Source of the DNA: a bacterium | GTDB taxonomy: Bacteria; SZUA-79; Acidulodesulfobacterales; Acidulodesulfobacteraceae | Assembly (NCBI GenBank): GCA_021791295.1 | Contig: JAJYWW010000071.1 | Coordinates: forward strand, 4,850-20,140 | Length of the DNA: 15,291 bases | Reading direction: 5' to 3' | In this document: piece after piece, positions 12,672 to 15,291 of the stretch | Layout: each line of letters begins with the position of its first letter | Numbering within the stretch: position 1 is the first letter of the stretch | The notes under the pieces: generated by a model | Seen by the model: only the letters and a program-made list of their open reading frames with translations | What the model was told of the DNA's origin: nothing | Database searches by the model: none | Made by a program: the position numbers and the translations under genes

Positions 12672-14111
12672 TTAGACGGAGGTTATCGCGGCAAGTATAT
12701 CGTTGAAATCATCGGGAAAAACGGTTCGCATGTCGAGCCTAAACTCGCCGTTTTTTATTTTTCCTATGACCGGAGTTTTGGCTTTTCTGAATATTTCGCC
12801 TATTCCCGATGCGCCGATTTTTTTATGGATTATGGACAGCGAATATGTTTTAAGTTCGTAATCCGGAAGTGCACCCCCGCCTACAAGGCTGAAATCGTCG
12901 GTTATTTTAAATTCAAAAAGGGCTTTGTCTATATTTTCGGATCTTTTAATCAAGTTTAAAAGTTTTAAAGCCTTTCGTTTTATTTCAGATTCGGATTGGG
13001 CGATAAGGGAAAGCGTAGGAATATTTTTAACCGCATTGTCCGCATCTAAATATTCAAAAAGAACAGCTTCAAGTCCGGCAAGGGTCATTTTGTCTATTCT
13101 AAAAGCCCTGTTTAACGGATTAGACGATATTCTGTCTATATATTCCGCTTTTCCGGCTATTATTCCGGCCTGCGGTCCGCCGAGAAGTTTATCGCCGCTG
13201 AAAGTAACGATATCGACGCCGTTCTCTAAGACCTCTTGGGCGGTAGGTTCATACGGAAGTCCGAATTTTCTTATATCGACGAAACTTCCTGAACCGAGAT
13301 CCTCCATTACAGGAATGCCGTGTTTTTTGGCCATGGATGCGATATCTTTTCCGGAAGGGCTTGCGGTAAAGCCTACTATCCTGAAATTGCTTTGATGCAC
13401 TTTTAGCAGTAAAGCCGTATTTTCGTTTATGGCAGATTCATAATCGCCCAATTTAGTTTTGTTGGTAGCCCCGACCTCTATCAAAACCGCTCCTGAAGCT
13501 GACATAATATCCGGTATCCTGAACGAACCGCCTATCTCTACCAGTTCGCCCCTTGAAACTACTACCTCTTTTTTTGCTCCGGAACAAAACGTAGAAAGCG
13601 ACATAAATACCGCCGCCGCATTATTGTTTACTACTATGGCTTTTTCGCATTTTAAAATTTTTTTAAGAAGGTATTCTACGTGCGAATATCTTTTTCCTCT
13701 TTTCCCCTCCGAAAGGTTAAATTCTAAATTAGAGTATGAAGAGGATATTTTTGCAATATTGTCCAAAGCGCTTTTCGGCAAAATAGAACGTCCTAAATTA
13801 GTATGAATAACGACTCCCGTTCCGTTAACGACTTTCTTTAAGCTGAAAGAAAAATCGTTTAAATCGTTATAAAGTTTTTTTATAAAAAATTCTGCGTCAA
13901 GTTTAGACCGGTTTTCCGAAATATCCTGATCGATTCCGTTTTGCATCGACTCAATAACTTTTTTCTTTTCGGATTCTATTAAATTTTCTATTTTATCTTT
14001 TATAAATTCATAGGGAAAAGCCTTATATACCGAAGAGTCTTTAATTCTTTCCAGTATCGACTGAACGCTTGGAAACCGCCTTAATATTTCGTTTTTATTT
14101 TTATTTTCCAT
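12672..14111 (-). CDS. selA: L-seryl-tRNA(Sec) selenium transferase
   Basis: SelA is a PLP enzyme that converts Ser-tRNA(Sec) to Sec-tRNA(Sec) using selenophosphate from SelD. The 479-residue length is normal. Visible blocks are the N-terminal tRNA-binding region RRFPSVQSILERI (11-23), VVNGTGVVIHTNLGRS (94-109), GKRGKRYSHVEYLL (136-149), NNNAAAVF (162-169) and GATNKTKL (214-221). MEDLGSGSFVD leads on to TFSGDKLLGGPQAG, which contains the PLP-binding Lys at 308. It lies 23 bp after recO and ends at a hairpin terminator. With selD about 4 kb away on the same strand it gives two of the four Sec genes; selB and selC are not in the window. The presence of a Sec codon in selD fits a working pathway. 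Confidence 0.96.
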   Translation of the reverse strand: MENKNKNEILRRFPSVQSILERIKDSSVYKAFPYEFIKDKIENLIESEKKKVIESMQNGIDQDISENRSKLDAEFFIKKLYNDLNDFSFSLKKVVNGTGVVIHTNLGRSILPKSALDNIAKISSSYSNLEFNLSEGKRGKRYSHVEYLLKKILKCEKAIVVNNNAAAVFMSLSTFCSGAKKEVVVSRGELVEIGGSFRIPDIMSASGAVLIEVGATNKTKLGDYESAINENTALLLKVHQSNFRIVGFTASPSGKDIASMAKKHGIPVMEDLGSGSFVDIRKFGLPYEPTAQEVLENGVDIVTFSGDKLLGGPQAGIIAGKAEYIDRISSNPLNRAFRIDKMTLAGLEAVLFEYLDADNAVKNIPTLSLIAQSESEIKRKALKLLNLIKRSENIDKALFEFKITDDFSLVGGGALPDYELKTYSLSIIHKKIGASGIGEIFRKAKTPVIGKIKNGEFRLDMRTVFPDDFNDILAAITSV

Positions 14112-14134
14112 TTTTTAACTAAGATATGTGTATA

Positions 14135-14932
14135 TTAAACAGTTTCAAAAGACTTAAGTCTTTTTCCTGTATGAAACGTTAAAAAATCACGTAAAAACGC
14201 CGAACAATCAATAAGTATATCTTCTTTGACGTTAAGCTTATTTATTATAGAAATATCCGATTCCGTCATCAAATTCGACAGATTTATAAAGTTAACCGGC
14301 ATATTTTTTATTTCTAAATATTTAAAACCGTTGTTTTTATCGTTAGCGCATGAACTGCATATAACGCCCCCTTTTTTAAGACTGAACCCAAATTCGTTCG
14401 ACATATTGTTTTTGCCGCAGATTATACAGTCTGTGAAATTAGGATAAATTCCGGTAAATTTAAGAAGATTGGCAATAAAAAAAATTTCATATTTAAGAAG
14501 AATAGAATTTAACGGCGTTTGTTTGCTATCCTGCAAATTTAAAGTTTCTATTTTATTAAGTCCGGTATAAATATTTTTTATAAGATTAAATATATTTTTG
14601 TTTATGTCTCTTTCCTGACACAAAACTCTTGAAATCTCTATAAGCTTAGTTAAAAAAAGGTATATATCAATATTTTTTCTGAGATTTTTATAATCCTCCA
14701 CAAGATCTACTTCATATAATATATCAAGCGTCATGCCAGGTTTTTCATAAAATTTAATATTAGTAAGCATAGCGGGCTCTAATTTTCCCAGAAACCTTTT
14801 TTTGCTTTTCCTTGCGTTATTCGCAAAACACGTAATTTTCCCGTAATCCTCGGTTATATAGCTTAAGAGCAGATCAGCTTCATTCATTTTTTTTGCGTAA
14901 ATAACAAATCCTTTAGTGGAATGAAGTTTCAT
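14135..14932 (-). CDS. recO: DNA repair protein RecO
   Basis: RecO anneals single-stranded DNA and, with RecR, loads RecA on SSB-coated DNA. The 265-residue protein has the N-terminal OB-fold region (about 1-80), with the family pattern TKGFVIYAKKMNEADLLLSYIT and YGKITCFANNARKSKKRF. A helical C-terminal part follows, with a four-Cys zinc site: C169-x2-C172 (CIICG) and C192-x2-C195 (CSSC). LLKYEIFFIANLLKFTGIYPNF is typical of the helical domain. ATG 14932 has AGGA nine bases upstream and matches the family start. It sits 19 bp after the small membrane-protein gene and 23 bp before selA, so the three are likely one operon. Recruitment with selA seems incidental. Confidence 0.92.
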   Translation of the reverse strand: MKLHSTKGFVIYAKKMNEADLLLSYITEDYGKITCFANNARKSKKRFLGKLEPAMLTNIKFYEKPGMTLDILYEVDLVEDYKNLRKNIDIYLFLTKLIEISRVLCQERDINKNIFNLIKNIYTGLNKIETLNLQDSKQTPLNSILLKYEIFFIANLLKFTGIYPNFTDCIICGKNNMSNEFGFSLKKGGVICSSCANDKNNGFKYLEIKNMPVNFINLSNLMTESDISIINKLNVKEDILIDCSAFLRDFLTFHTGKRLKSFETV

Positions 14933-14951
14933 ATATTTTTATCCTAAATAA

Positions 14952-15291
14952 TCATTTGCCCGAATTAAATATAATAAATATACCGGCTATGATGATAAAA
15001 ACGCCTATCCATCTTTTAACGCTCACTTTTTCTTTTAAGAATATTTTAGAAAGAAGGACGACGAGAACGTAACCTCCGGATAACATGGGATAGGCTATAG
15101 AAAGAGGTAAGGAGGACAATGCCAGCAGGTAAAATATAGTCGCAAAAAAAAGCATAATAAGAGCAAAAAAAATATAGCCGTTAAAAAAAACGAGAATAGA
15201 TTTTATGCCTATTTTTAAATGCTCTTTTTTTATTTTTCCGGAACCTATTTTTTGAAAAATCTGCCCTATAGAGGTAAAAACCAGCGCAAAA
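14952..15291 (-). CDS. Small EamA/SMR-like membrane transporter (partial; 5' end beyond right edge)
   Basis: The minus-strand frame is open from the right edge to a stop at 14952, giving 112 codons plus the stop. It reads ALVFTSIGQIFQKIGSGKIKKE, then a helix around NGYIFFALIMLFFATIFYLLAL, then SSLPLSIAYPMLSGGYVLVVLLSKIFLKEKVSVKRW and a last helix GVFIIIAGIFIIF. This is the four-helix layout of small multidrug resistance, ArnE/F-like and half-EamA transporters, with the early Gln/Lys helix and the LKEKVSVKRWIG loop before helix 4. Only a few N-terminal residues seem to be missing. It may export or flip small or lipid-linked molecules as a dimer; the substrate cannot be read. An ATG exists at 15155 but starting there would lose the first helix. 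Confidence 0.8.
   Translation of the reverse strand, partial: FALVFTSIGQIFQKIGSGKIKKEHLKIGIKSILVFFNGYIFFALIMLFFATIFYLLALSSLPLSIAYPMLSGGYVLVVLLSKIFLKEKVSVKRWIGVFIIIAGIFIIFNSGK

Noticed and set aside
12925..13806. Plus-strand frames of 156 and 115 codons
   Set aside because: They are shadows of selA, which has all its family motifs on the minus strand.

Overview
This is an AT-rich stretch of what looks like a diderm, probably anaerobic bacterial chromosome. Two things support a diderm: a phospholipid-trafficking ABC system (MlaE, MlaF, and an MlaD with an apparent C-terminal beta-barrel region) and a periplasmic lytic transglycosylase. Three things support an anaerobic or low-potential lifestyle: a heterodisulfide-reductase-type iron-sulfur protein, a RACo-type corrinoid-protein activator, and selenocysteine metabolism (selA and selD). 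The protein families recall deltaproteobacteria-like lineages. That placement is an inference from gene content, not a phylogeny. I see no insertion sequence, prophage, CRISPR array, tRNA or rRNA. Nothing in the base composition suggests recent transfer. No gene-free stretch exceeds 300 bases.

Layout. Positions 1-638 (minus) hold the 5' part of a class II glutamine amidotransferase of the glutamate-synthase type. Positions 724-2049 (minus) encode an HdrB-HdrC fusion. It is divergent from 2207-3130 (plus), a PAS protein with a degenerate GGDEF domain. That gene converges on, and overlaps the end of, a three-gene minus-strand group: cbiC (4956-4288), a lytic transglycosylase (4278-3679) and pgsA (3655-3095). 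rlmN (5132-6178, plus) is divergent from cbiC and overlaps the end of a RACo-like ATPase gene (7420-6152).

The right-hand two thirds is almost all minus strand. In transcription order it runs: small EamA/SMR-like membrane protein (entering from the right edge), recO, selA, hairpin terminator, HNH endonuclease, mlaE, mlaF, mlaD, selD, RACo-like ATPase. The mlaE-mlaF gap contains a good sigma70-type promoter, so mlaF-mlaD-selD probably forms its own transcription unit.

Three observations stand out. First, selD is longer than a naive reading suggests. Its true start is about 8518, and an in-frame TGA at codon 17 falls exactly on the catalytic Cys/Sec position, followed by a SECIS-like hairpin. 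SelD therefore appears to be a selenoprotein that its own pathway, with SelA also in the window, must make. Second, a roughly 29-bp near-palindromic hairpin element occurs three times: upstream of rlmN, upstream of the RACo-like gene, and in decayed form upstream of the HNH gene. It always lies in the same orientation relative to the gene and close to the start codon. It may be an unrecognised 5'-leader or operator element, or a small mobile repeat. Third, two genes have unusual domain architecture: the HdrB-HdrC order is reversed relative to HdrD, and MlaD carries a predicted barrel-like extension that could bridge the envelope.
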